From the NCBI GenBank assembly GCA_963789885.1, contig CAWBNB010000021.1, positions 252,864 to 316,863 of the forward strand: DNA of 64,000 nt, written 5' to 3'. Below the pieces are notes generated by a model. It did not search any database and was not told where the DNA came from. It saw only the letters and a program-made list of their open reading frames with translations. Shown piece by piece: positions 39,077-47,343 of this stretch (positions are counted from its first letter, which is position 1; every line of letters begins with the position of its first letter). The DNA comes from DATEDA01 sp963789885. GTDB lineage: Bacteria > Pseudomonadota > Gammaproteobacteria > Burkholderiales > SG8-39. The position numbers and the translations under genes are program-made.

Positions 39077-39718
39077 ATGAAGGACCTTCCCGCGGCGGTG
39101 CTGACGGCGACGATCTGGGCGTACTGGCTGTGCGTCGGGGTCATGATCGTTCGCGTCCGGCGCCAGACGCGAAAGCAGCCGGGCGTAGTTCCGCGGCAGG
39201 GGCTCGAGCAACTCATGTGGCTCGTCTGGGTGCCGCTCGTCGCCGCATGGCTCGCCCTGCCGTACCTTGCCGCGACCCGCGGCGCCGCACCCTGGACGGT
39301 CCCTGATTTCGCACGCGAACCGTCCTGGACTGCGCTCAGATGGGTGGCCGTTGTAATCGCCGTCGTCTGCCTCGCCCTGTCGATCGAGTGCTGGGTGCGC
39401 ATGGGATCGCGCTGGCGGATGGCGGTCGTCCCGGGCGAGCGAACCGAGCTCGTGACCGGCGGCCTGTACGCCCGGGTGCGGCACCCGATCTACGCGCTCA
39501 GCATGAGCCTGATGGCGTGCTCCGCCGTCATCGTTGCGACGCCGCCGATGCTCGCAGTCGCGGCGATACACGTCTGCCTGATGTTGATGAAGGCACGGAA
39601 CGAGGAGGCATTCCTGCACGGCGTTCACGGCGAGGTCTACGCGCGCTACTGCGCGCGCACCGGCCGGTTCTTCCCGCGCTTCGCCCGCCGCGCGGCGAAC
39701 GCCGGGCGGGAGGGATGA
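39077..39718 (+). CDS. Isoprenylcysteine carboxyl methyltransferase-like membrane protein (ICMT/PEMT family)
   Basis: A 213-residue membrane protein with four or five hydrophobic stretches. The C-terminal catalytic part shows the family cues: ELVTGGLYARVRHPIYALSM, then KARNEEAFLHGVHGEVYARY with the conserved Glu-Glu pair, and a short basic tail. The bacterial members methylate lipids or unknown acceptors in the inner membrane using SAM. The stop overlaps the start of the following hydrolase (ATGATGA). It is the first gene of the tightly packed lipid-type operon running to 49.9 kb. Start ATG at 39077; no strong Shine-Dalgarno. Confidence 0.8.
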   Translation: MKDLPAAVLTATIWAYWLCVGVMIVRVRRQTRKQPGVVPRQGLEQLMWLVWVPLVAAWLALPYLAATRGAAPWTVPDFAREPSWTALRWVAVVIAVVCLALSIECWVRMGSRWRMAVVPGERTELVTGGLYARVRHPIYALSMSLMACSAVIVATPPMLAVAAIHVCLMLMKARNEEAFLHGVHGEVYARYCARTGRFFPRFARRAANAGREG

Positions 39719-40794
39719 TGCGCGACCCAGGGCGGTCGATGCAGATGGGGGGTGCGGTGCTCGCGGCCGCGTTCGCCTGGAGCTGCGGGCCGCCGGCGGT
39801 GGCGGCGGATCGCGATCCGGCACTTTCCACCCCCGTGACCGCGGGCGCGCCGCTGCGCGCGCTCGCGCTCGATCCGGCCGTGGCGGAACGTGTGCTGGCG
39901 CTCGACCCGGAGCGCATCTCGGATCGCGCAGTCCGCGAGACGCTCGCACTCGCGCCGGCGCCGCGCATCATCAATCTTCAGGGCAGCGTCCCGCTCGTGA
40001 CGATGCGTCCGTTTGCCGAGTTCCTCATCGGCATGGGCTATCCGGCGGAGCGCCTGCGCAACCCGCACGACGGCAGCCTGACCTATTCGAGCTACATCGA
40101 TAGCCGGGCACTCGCCGGCCAGCTCGCGTGGTACTACGAGCGGGAGGGCATGGTGCCGATGCTGATCGGCCACAGCCAGGGCGGGATGCTGGCGATCAAG
40201 GTCTTGCAGGACCTTTCCGGCGCCTCCGGCGACCGCATCGCGGTGTGGAACCCGCTCGCGGACGAGCCCGAGCCCCGCTTCACGATCGTCGATCCGCTGA
40301 CCGGCGCCGAGCGTCCGGTGGTCGGGCTCCGGGTGCCCTACGCCAGCGCGCTCGCGACCGGGAGCGTGATGCGCGTGCTCCTCGGCCAGTGGGGCATGGT
40401 GTCGCGGCTGCGCAGCGTGCCGGACACGGTCGAGGAGTTCACCGGCTTCTTCATCGAATGGGATCCGATCGCGGGCACCTTCGCGGGCGAGGCCGAGAGC
40501 AACCCTTACCGTCCGACCGGGACTGCCGCGGTACGCAACGTGACGCTCCCGGCCGACTACGGGCACATCTCGCTCCCGCTCGCGGCGCACCTTGCGGCGA
40601 ATCCGGCGACCCGGGCCTGGGTCAGCGGCTATTCGCCGCGCGGCGAGCGGGCCGCCCTTCCAGCCGGCGAGGATCTCGACACGCGCAACATCCTCCACGC
40701 GGCTGACATCTGGTACAGCGTCAAGAAGCACTGGTGCCTGGAGGCACAGCGCCTCATCCGGGCGAAACGGATACCGATGGTGTCGAGCCGTTGA
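39715..40794 (+). CDS. Exported alpha/beta-hydrolase-fold protein (paralogue 1)
   Basis: A 359-residue protein with a signal peptide (about residues 8-31, MGGAVLAAAFAWSCGPPAVAA). The region around IGHSQGGMLAIKVLQD is a nucleophile elbow with Ser, typical of lipases and esterases. Preceding sequence RIINLQGSVPLVTMRPFAEF and following VGLRVPYASALATG, PDTVEEFTGFFIEWD and LPADYGHISLPLA complete a conserved pattern. The closest visible relative is the gene at 42125; both share ALDP-x-RV/I-x-D near the N-terminus, IGHSQGG, PDTVEEFTG and LPADY. A role on a periplasmic lipid intermediate is an inference from the operon. Overlaps the methyltransferase upstream. Confidence 0.75.
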   Translation: MMRDPGRSMQMGGAVLAAAFAWSCGPPAVAADRDPALSTPVTAGAPLRALALDPAVAERVLALDPERISDRAVRETLALAPAPRIINLQGSVPLVTMRPFAEFLIGMGYPAERLRNPHDGSLTYSSYIDSRALAGQLAWYYEREGMVPMLIGHSQGGMLAIKVLQDLSGASGDRIAVWNPLADEPEPRFTIVDPLTGAERPVVGLRVPYASALATGSVMRVLLGQWGMVSRLRSVPDTVEEFTGFFIEWDPIAGTFAGEAESNPYRPTGTAAVRNVTLPADYGHISLPLAAHLAANPATRAWVSGYSPRGERAALPAGEDLDTRNILHAADIWYSVKKHWCLEAQRLIRAKRIPMVSSR

Positions 40795-42137
40795 CGGCGA
40801 CGGGCCATGGCGTGCGGGGCCGGCTGAATCTCTTTCAGCGGATGATGCTGCGGTGGCGCGACATGCATCCGTACAGCGCCGTGCACGTCGTGCGGATCCC
40901 CCGGCCGCTCGAAGAGGTGCCGCTCGCGGAGCGGATCGGCCGCACGCTCGAGGCGCGCGGGCTCACCGGTCTCGTGGTCGACCGCCGGCACCACCGGTTC
41001 GATTACGCGGGCGGTCCGGCCGAAGTGGCGCTCGAGGTCCTGCCGGGCGGTGCGGATCCCCTCGGTGTCGTCTGCCGCGAGATCGAGCGGCATCTCAACC
41101 TGCCGTTCCCGGACGAGCCGCGCGAGAATCCGTTCCGGTTCTTCGCGGTGACGGGCGCCGACGCGTTCCATCTCGGCCTCGCCTACGATCACTTCATCGC
41201 CGGCGGCGAATCGATCGCGCTGCTGCTCGATGCGATCGCCGAGGCGTGCGCCGGGGCGACTTGCGCCGGGGCCGGTTCGTCGGGGGCCGCGCCTGAGCTG
41301 TATCCGGGCACCTACCGCGGGCTCTTCCTGCGTCACCCGCTGGCGTCCGCCAAAGGCCTGCTCAGCCTCCCGGAGCTCGTTGCGACGTCGCGCCGCTCGT
41401 TCCGTCCGCGGTACCGGCTGGAAGACGGCGCTCACAACGGGTTCGCCTACTTCCGCCTCGATCCCGAGCAGTTCGCCGCGCTCCGCCGCGCCGGCAAGGC
41501 GTGGGGTGTGACGATCACCGACCTCGTCCTCGCTGGTCTGCTGCAGGCGCTGTCGCCGCTCGCCGCCGATCGGCGTTCGGGCCGGCGCCGGCGGGAGCTC
41601 GCGGTGGCGTCGATCGTCAACGCGCGCGAGGACTTCGGCACCGAGCCGAGGCGGGTGTTCGGCCAGTTCCTCGCTTCGTTCAGCGTCGCCCATCCGGTGC
41701 CGGAGGGCATCGGCCTGCGGGAGCTGGCGCTGGATGTGCACGCCTGGACGGCGCGGATCAAGCGCGACAAGCTCTATCTGCAGACGATCATGGCGCTCGG
41801 CCTGTCCGGCCTGATGTGGCCGTTCCTGTCCGGTCCGCGGCGCGAGGGCTTGTACGCCAAGTATTATCCGGTGTGGGGCGGCGTGACGCCCCTCAACGTG
41901 GACGCCCTGTGGGGCAAGAGCGGACGGAACGGCGTGCAATCCTGGGAGTACTTCCGGGCGGTTCCCACGGGGCCGCTCTGTCCGCTCGTGTTCGCGGTGA
42001 CCACCGCGCGGGACACGATGCACGTCGGGGTGTCGTACCGGACGGCCGCCTTCTCGCGGACGACGGTGGACGATGTGACGGCGGCGTTCCGCCGCTGCAT
42101 CGACAGCCTGAAGGAAGCCGACGCTTGCGCTTCCTGA
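40791..42137 (+). CDS. Condensation/wax-ester-synthase-like acyltransferase with altered HHxxxDG motif
   Basis: About 448 residues with the chloramphenicol-acetyltransferase-like two-lobe layout of condensation and WS/DGAT domains. The motif position reads DHFIAGG: the second, catalytic His is kept, but the first His is Asp and the Asp is Gly. Supporting sequence: LNLFQRMMLRWRDMHPYSAV at the N-terminus, ITDLVLAGLLQAL, VASIVNAREDFG and YPVWGGVTPLNVDALWG near the C-terminal floor-loop region. I take the TTG at 40791 because it overlaps the preceding stop (TTGA); GTG at 40812 is an alternative. It could move an acyl chain from the ACP or CoA to an alcohol or amine. The acceptor is unknown. Confidence 0.7.
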   Translation: MTATGHGVRGRLNLFQRMMLRWRDMHPYSAVHVVRIPRPLEEVPLAERIGRTLEARGLTGLVVDRRHHRFDYAGGPAEVALEVLPGGADPLGVVCREIERHLNLPFPDEPRENPFRFFAVTGADAFHLGLAYDHFIAGGESIALLLDAIAEACAGATCAGAGSSGAAPELYPGTYRGLFLRHPLASAKGLLSLPELVATSRRSFRPRYRLEDGAHNGFAYFRLDPEQFAALRRAGKAWGVTITDLVLAGLLQALSPLAADRRSGRRRRELAVASIVNAREDFGTEPRRVFGQFLASFSVAHPVPEGIGLRELALDVHAWTARIKRDKLYLQTIMALGLSGLMWPFLSGPRREGLYAKYYPVWGGVTPLNVDALWGKSGRNGVQSWEYFRAVPTGPLCPLVFAVTTARDTMHVGVSYRTAAFSRTTVDDVTAAFRRCIDSLKEADACAS

Positions 42138-43181
42138 GCACCGTTCTCGGCGATCCTGCTCGCTGTTCGGCGCTGGCCGGCTGCGCGACGCCGCCGGCCG
42201 GCGGCCCGGCCGCGATCTCGCAGCGCGAGCTCGAGCAGTACGCCGCCCTGCGGTCGACCGCGGTGGATCCGGCGATCGCGCAGCGGATTCTCGCGCTCGA
42301 TCCGGACCGGGTCACCGACGCGGACGTGCGCACGGTCGCTCGCCGCCGGCCCGACGCCACGGATCATCAGCGTGCACGGCGGCATCTATCCCGTCCATCT
42401 CGTGATGGAGTCGTTCGCGCGCTTCCTCGTCGGCATGGGCTATCCGGAAGCGAAGATCCGCCATCCGGGCGACGGCCGGCTGTCGCACAGCCCGTACGAA
42501 TCGAGCGCGCGGATCGCCGGCACGCTCGCGTGGTACTACGAGCACGAGGCGATGATGCCGATGATAATCGGCCACAGCCAGGGCGGGATCCAGGCGGTGA
42601 AGGTGCTGTACGAGCTCGACGGCGCGTTCGACGACCGCGTCCAGGTCTGGAACCCGGTGACCGATTCGCCGGAGGACCGGGTCACGATCATCGATCCGTT
42701 CACCGCGCGGCCCCGCCCGGTCCTCGGCCTGCGCGTGGGTTACGTGTCGGTCGTGGGTGCCGGCGGCGCCGCGCTGCTTCTCCCCAACCAATGGTCGATG
42801 GCAGGCCGGCTGCGCGTGATTCCGGACACGGTCGAGGAGTTCACCGGCTACTCGCTCGGCCTCGACATGATCGCCTGGGATTTCTCGAGCTCCGCGTCGG
42901 ACTTCAGGGCGAACGGGAAGGCGAGCGTGCGCAACGTCCGGCTGCCCGCGGACTACTCCCACGTCACCGTCGCTGCGACCTCTGATCTCGCCCGCAGTCC
43001 GGCGATGCGCGAATGGCTCAACGACTACCGCCCGGGCCAGGTGAACGGCGTGCCGGTCGCGGAAGGTCCGACCGACAATGCGCTGTGGGCGGCGGACGTC
43101 TGGTTCAACATCAAGCACCACTGGGCGATCGAAGCCCAGAAGGTGATCCGCGCGCAGCGCGCGCTGGCCGGCAGGCACTAG
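42125..43181 (+). CDS. Alpha/beta-hydrolase-fold lipoprotein (paralogue 2), frameshifted
   Basis: Close paralogue of the 39715 product. An N-terminal lipobox-like ALAGC-ATPP at about residues 16-20 suggests a lipidated periplasmic protein. The core begins ALDPDRVTDADVRT, shifts frame near 42338, and continues SLAAGPTPRIISVHGGIYP, YYEHEAMMPMIIGHSQGGIQ, PDTVEEFTGYSLGLDM and LPADYSHVTVAA. The Ser nucleophile elbow IGHSQGG is intact. The signal-peptide region may also contain an indel because its hydrophobic core is poor in the current frame. The start is probably the TTG at 42125, overlapping the previous gene. Tandem placement around the acyltransferase gene suggests duplication. Confidence 0.7.
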
Positions 43182-43194
43182 CGGCGGGGAGACG

Positions 43195-43950
43195 ATGTCC
43201 GCACCGCTCGCCGGGAAGGTCGCTCTCGTCACCGGCGCCGCGCGCGGCATCGGGCGCGCGACCGCACTCAAGCTCGCCGCCGGCGGCTGCGACGTCGCGG
43301 CCAACTACTACAACAGCCATGACGAGGCCGAGGCGCTCTGCACGGAGATCCGCGCGCTCGGGCGCCGGGCCGTTCCCATCAAGGCGAGCGTCGGCATTCC
43401 CGACAGCGTCGACGAGCTCTTCGGCGAACTGCGGCGGCACTTCGACCGTCTCGACATCATCGTCAGCAACGCCGCGAGCGGCGTGCTGCGTCCGGCGACC
43501 GAGATGGCGCTCAAGCACTGGCGCTGGTGCATGGAGACCAATGCGCTCGCGCTCAACCTGCTCGCGCAGCGCGCACTGCCGCTCATGCCGCAGGGCGGGC
43601 GGATCATCGCGATGTCGAGCCTCGGCGCGCAGCGCGCGATGCCGGGCTACGGCTTCATCGGCGCGTCGAAAGCGGCGCTCGAATCGCTGGTGCGTACGCT
43701 CGCGCAGGAGCTCGGACCGCGCGGGATCCGGGTGAACGCGGTGAGCGCGGGGGTGGTCGACACCGACGCCCTGCAGTACTTTCCCAATCGCGAGGAGCTG
43801 CTCGCGTCGTTCGCGCACCGTACGCCCGCCGGACCGACGCTGACGCCCGCGGACGTGGCCGGCGCGGTGTACCTGCTCTGCCTGCCGGAAGCCGCGATGA
43901 TCAACGGCCATACGCTGTTCGTCGACGGCGGGTTCGCCATCTCCGGATGA
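43195..43950 (+). CDS. Short-chain dehydrogenase, FabL-like enoyl-[acyl-carrier-protein] reductase
   Basis: A 251-residue SDR with cofactor motif VTGAARGIGRAT and Tyr-x6-Lys in GYGFIGASKAALESL. Diagnostic stretches match Bacillus FabL rather than FabG or FabI: SNAASGVLRPATEMALKHW, AVSAGVVDTDALQYFPNREE, and HRTPAGPTLTPADV before MINGHTLFVDGGFAI. FabL reduces trans-2-enoyl-ACP with NADPH. It lies 13 bases after the hydrolase and 8 bases before fabG, with GGGGAGACG before the ATG. A dedicated enoyl reductase means the pathway can make saturated chains. Other SDR activities cannot be excluded. Confidence 0.82.
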   Translation: MSAPLAGKVALVTGAARGIGRATALKLAAGGCDVAANYYNSHDEAEALCTEIRALGRRAVPIKASVGIPDSVDELFGELRRHFDRLDIIVSNAASGVLRPATEMALKHWRWCMETNALALNLLAQRALPLMPQGGRIIAMSSLGAQRAMPGYGFIGASKAALESLVRTLAQELGPRGIRVNAVSAGVVDTDALQYFPNREELLASFAHRTPAGPTLTPADVAGAVYLLCLPEAAMINGHTLFVDGGFAISG

Positions 43951-43958
43951 GGTGACAG

Positions 43959-44717
43959 TTGAGCGGCGAGTCGGGACTCTCGGGCAAGGTGGCGATCGTG
44001 ACCGGCGGCAGCCGCGGGATCGGGCGCGCGATCGTCGAACGCCTCGCCGAGGACGGCGCGGAGGTCGTGTTCTTCTATCGCAGCAATGCCGCCGCTGCGG
44101 CCGAGGTGGTCGAAGCCGGACGTGCCGCCGGCCGGAAGATCGCCGCCGAGCAGGTCGACGTCACCGACGCGCTGGCGTGTGCGGCGGCGGTCGAACGCAC
44201 GGTCGAGCGCTGCGGCACGATCGACGTGCTGGTGAACAACGCGGGGGTGATCCGTGATAACCTCCTCGCCCTGCTCGAGGTCGAGGACGTGAAGGCGGTG
44301 CTCGACACCAACGTCGGCGGCGTGTTCAACGTGACGCGCGCGGTCGTGCCCCACATGATCGCCCGGCGTGCCGGGAAGATCGTCAACGTGAGCTCGGTGT
44401 CCGGCGAGAAGGGCGGGCGCGGCCAGACCAATTACGCCGCGAGCAAGGGCGCGGTCAACGCGCTGACCCGGGCGCTGGCGGTGGAGCTCGCGCCGCGCCG
44501 GATCAACGTGAACTGCGTGGCGCCGGGCGTGATCGAGACCGAGATGTCGCAGGACATCCGCGACCGCGCCGGCGACGAGGTGAAGGCGCGCATCCTGCTG
44601 CGGCGGTTCGGCAGCCCGCGCGACGTGGCGAACGCCGTGTGGTTCCTCGCCTCGAAACACGCCGACTACATCACCGGCCAGGTGCTGCACGTCGACGGCG
44701 GTTTCAAGATGGAGTGA
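43959..44717 (+). CDS. fabG: 3-oxoacyl-[acyl-carrier-protein] reductase
   Basis: NADPH-dependent reduction of 3-oxoacyl-ACP. 252 residues with VTGGSRGIGRAI, VNNAGVIRDN (the RDN after NNAGVI is typical of FabG), Ser in VNVSSVSGEKGGRGQTN, Tyr-x3-Lys in NYAASKGAVNALTRALAVEL, and the C-terminal HVDGGFKME. Start is TTG at 43959 after GAGGTGAC, which fits spacing. The ACP gene starts 5 bases after the stop. This copy serves the local pathway; the housekeeping fabG is presumably elsewhere. Confidence 0.9.
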   Translation: MSGESGLSGKVAIVTGGSRGIGRAIVERLAEDGAEVVFFYRSNAAAAAEVVEAGRAAGRKIAAEQVDVTDALACAAAVERTVERCGTIDVLVNNAGVIRDNLLALLEVEDVKAVLDTNVGGVFNVTRAVVPHMIARRAGKIVNVSSVSGEKGGRGQTNYAASKGAVNALTRALAVELAPRRINVNCVAPGVIETEMSQDIRDRAGDEVKARILLRRFGSPRDVANAVWFLASKHADYITGQVLHVDGGFKME

Positions 44718-44722
44718 CAGGG

Positions 44723-45154
44723 ATGGCGCAAAAAGAGATCAGCAAGGAAGAGATCGTCGCGGTCTACCCGAAGGTCGCCCAGATCATCGCCGACGCGCTC
44801 GGCGTCGACGCCGGCGAGGTCAAGCTCGACGTGCCGCTGATCGAGGGGCTCGACGCGGAGTCGATCGACTTCCTCGACCTCGTCTTCCGGCTCGAGCGGG
44901 CGTTCGGGGTCAAGATCCCGCGCGGCAAGATCGTCGAGGACGCGCGCGGCGACCTGCCCGAGTCGGACTTCGAGCAGAAGGGGATCGTCTCCGAAGCGGG
45001 GCTCAAGCGGCTCCGCGAGTTCCTGAGCGAGGTTCCCGCCGACCGGTTCCGCACGCCCCTCAAGAGCGCGGACATCCCGCGGCTCTTCACCCCCGAGACG
45101 TTCTGCAAGGTCGTCGTCCGCGCGCAGCGCGCAGCGCAGGGCGCGGCGGGCTGA
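44723..45154 (+). CDS. Acyl carrier protein with long C-terminal extension
   Basis: 143 residues, about 60 longer than a housekeeping ACP. The carrier domain is in residues 8-75, with helix II starting at the phosphopantetheine-attachment site GLDAESIDFLDLVFRLE; the modified residue would be Ser47. The usual D-S-L is E-S-I here, a variant seen in specialised carriers. Residues about 75-143 (FEQKGIVSEAGLKRLREFL through ETFCKVVVRAQRA) form a mostly helical extension of unknown role. GGGATGG precedes the ATG. It sits directly between fabG and the dehydratase and is the likely partner of the AcpS domain at 48620. Confidence 0.85.
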   Translation: MAQKEISKEEIVAVYPKVAQIIADALGVDAGEVKLDVPLIEGLDAESIDFLDLVFRLERAFGVKIPRGKIVEDARGDLPESDFEQKGIVSEAGLKRLREFLSEVPADRFRTPLKSADIPRLFTPETFCKVVVRAQRAAQGAAG

Positions 45155-45176
45155 AAGGCCTTCAGGCAGCGAGCGG

Positions 45177-46010
45177 ATGGCCGAGCGGTTCAGCGCCTTC
45201 TCGTTCGTCGACCGGATCACGCAACTGGAGCCGGGCGTGCGCGCTGCCGGGCGTTACACCATTCCGGGACATCTGCCGCGCTTCCCCGCGTGCCTCGTCG
45301 CCGAGGCCATCGGCCAGCTCGCCGCGTGGGTCGCGATGTCGAAACTGGGCTTTCGTCGCCGCCCGGTCGCCGGACTCGCCGGGGAGACGCTGTTCTTCCG
45401 CGGCGCTGCGCCGGGACACGTGCTCGACCTCGCGGCGAGATCGAGACCTGCGACGAGGACGCGGTCGCCTACGGCGGCACCGCCCACATCGGCGGCGAAC
45501 CGGTACTCGAGCTGCGGCACTGCGTCGGACCGATGCTGCCGATGGAGGAGTTCGACGCGCCGGAAGCGGTCAGCGGGGACTTCGAGGTGCTCTGCGGCCC
45601 GGGGGCGCCGGCCGGACGGATCCGGTCCCTGCCGCAGCCCGAAGTGACGCTGAACGAGCGCGTACCCGGCAAGACGATCGCGGCGAGCCTGCAGGTACCG
45701 GCGGCCGCGCCGTTCTTCGGCGATCATTTTCCGCGGCGCCCGGTGTTCCCCGGGACGCTGCTCCTCGACTGGCAGATCGAGCTCGCGCTCGACCTCGCGC
45801 GTGAGGCGCCGCCCGGGCGCTGCGCTTGCGCCGTCGCGCGTGACCGACGTGAAGATGCGTTCGTTCATTGCGCCCGGGCAGGTGGTCGGAATCCGGATCG
45901 AGCTGCAACCTCAGGGCGAGAGCCGCTTCAACGCAAGGCTCGCCGCACGCGTCGACGGCAAGACGGTCGCGACCGGGCGCGTCGAGATCGCAGCCGGAGC
46001 AGGATCGTGA
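45177..46010 (+). CDS. Double-hotdog 3-hydroxyacyl-ACP dehydratase-like protein (two compensating frameshifts)
   Basis: About 277 residues after joining frames at about 45440 and 45815; the total length is a multiple of three, so the shifts compensate. The N-terminal hotdog has GHLPRFPACLVAEAIGQLAAW with a His and a Glu at the positions of a FabA/FabZ active site. The C-terminal hotdog has FFGDHFPRRPVFPGTLLLDW with the FabZ-like His (codon 45725) and Asp in place of Glu. Ends with VDGKTVATGRVEIAAG. Two fused half-sites could make one intramolecular dimer. Placed between ACP and ketosynthase, it should dehydrate 3-hydroxyacyl-ACP. The stop overlaps the next GTG start. Confidence 0.75.
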
Positions 46011-47328
46011 CGCAGGCGCGCCGTCGCGTCGCGATCACCGGGCTCGGTCTCGTCACCCCGGTCGGTCTCGACGTCGCGGCGACGTGGAGCGCCCTGCTCG
46101 CGGGGCGGAGCGGCATCGCGCCGATCACGCTGTTCGACGCGAGCGGCTTCCCGGTGCGGATCGCGGCGGAGGTCAAGGGCTTCGACCTCGACCGCGCGAT
46201 CGACGACCGCAAGCTGCTCAAGTTCGCGAACCGCTCGCACCGCTTCGCGCTCGCCGCCGCCGAGCAGGCGGTGCGCGACGCCGGGATCCGCCCGACCGAC
46301 GCCGACGCGAGCGCGCTGGGGCTGCGTCGTCGGCACCGGGATGATGGGCGTCAACTTCGAGGATCTCGCGGACGTGCAGCGGCGCGCGGCGCCCGGCGGC
46401 GAGCTCGATACCGGTCGCCTCGTCCCCGACCGCGGGTTCTGCGGCCGACCCGATGGTGTTCTGCCGCAGCCAGTCGACCGCGGGCGTAGCGCTGCTGCTG
46501 CGGCGCTACGGCATCCGCGGCTACGCGACCTCGGTGCACACCGCGTGCGCCTCGGGCGGTCAGGCGGTCGGGACGGCGATGAAGCTGATCCGGCGCGGCG
46601 CCGCGGACCGGGTGCTCACGGGCGGGTTCGACTCGATGATCAACCCGGTCGGGCTCGGCGGGTTCTGCCTGCTGAACGCGGTGTCGCCCGACAACGAGAC
46701 GCCCGCGCGCGCGAGCCGCCCGTTCGACGCGACGCGCAACGGCTTCGTGCTCGGCGAGGGCGCCGGCTTCCTGGTGCTCGAGGAGTGGGAATCGGCGCGG
46801 CGGCGCGGGGCGAACATCTATGCCGAGCTCGCCGGCGACGGCAATTCGCTTTCGAGCTACCGCATCACCGACTCGCATCCGTCGGGCGACGGGCCGATCC
46901 AGGCGATGCGCCAGGCGCTCGGCGACGCCGGCGCGCGCCTCGACGAGGTCGACTACCTGAACGCGCACGGCACCTCGACGCCGATGAACGACCGCAGCGA
47001 GTGCGCGGCGGTGAACGCGGTGTTCGGCGCCGGCGCGAAGCAGGTCGCGGTCAGCTCGACGAAGAGTGTCATGGGCCACCTGATCGCGGCCGCAGGCGCG
47101 GTCGAGGCGGCGGTCTGCGCGCTCGCGATCCGGCACGGCATGCTGCCGGTCAACGCGAACGTGCGCGAGCTCGACCCGGACTGCGACGTCGACATCGTGC
47201 GCGGCGAGGCGCGCCGGCGGCGCGTGCGGATCGCGATGTCGAACTCGCTCGGCTTCGGCGGCTCGAACAGCTGCATCGTGCTGCGCAACCCGGAGGAGGT
47301 CGACGGCCGGTCGGCCTCCGCCGGCTGA
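46007..47328 (+). CDS. Beta-ketoacyl-ACP synthase 1, FabF-like (frameshifted)
   Basis: Claisen-condensing enzyme of about 440 residues. It begins VAITGLGLVTPVGLDVAATW. The active-site Cys is in VHTACASGGQAVGTA (codon 46546), the first His in YLNAHGTSTPMND, the Lys and second His in SSTKSVMGHLIAAAGAVEA, and the glycine-rich end is NSLGFGGSNSCIVLRN. All catalytic residues are present. Frames change near 46325 (before CVVGTGMMGVNFED) and between about 46430 and 46450. Start is GTG at 46007, overlapping the dehydratase stop (GTGA). The pair with the following ketosynthase suggests either a heterodimer or two different condensation steps. Confidence 0.88.
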
Positions 47329-47343
47329 CGGAGACCGGGCGGC

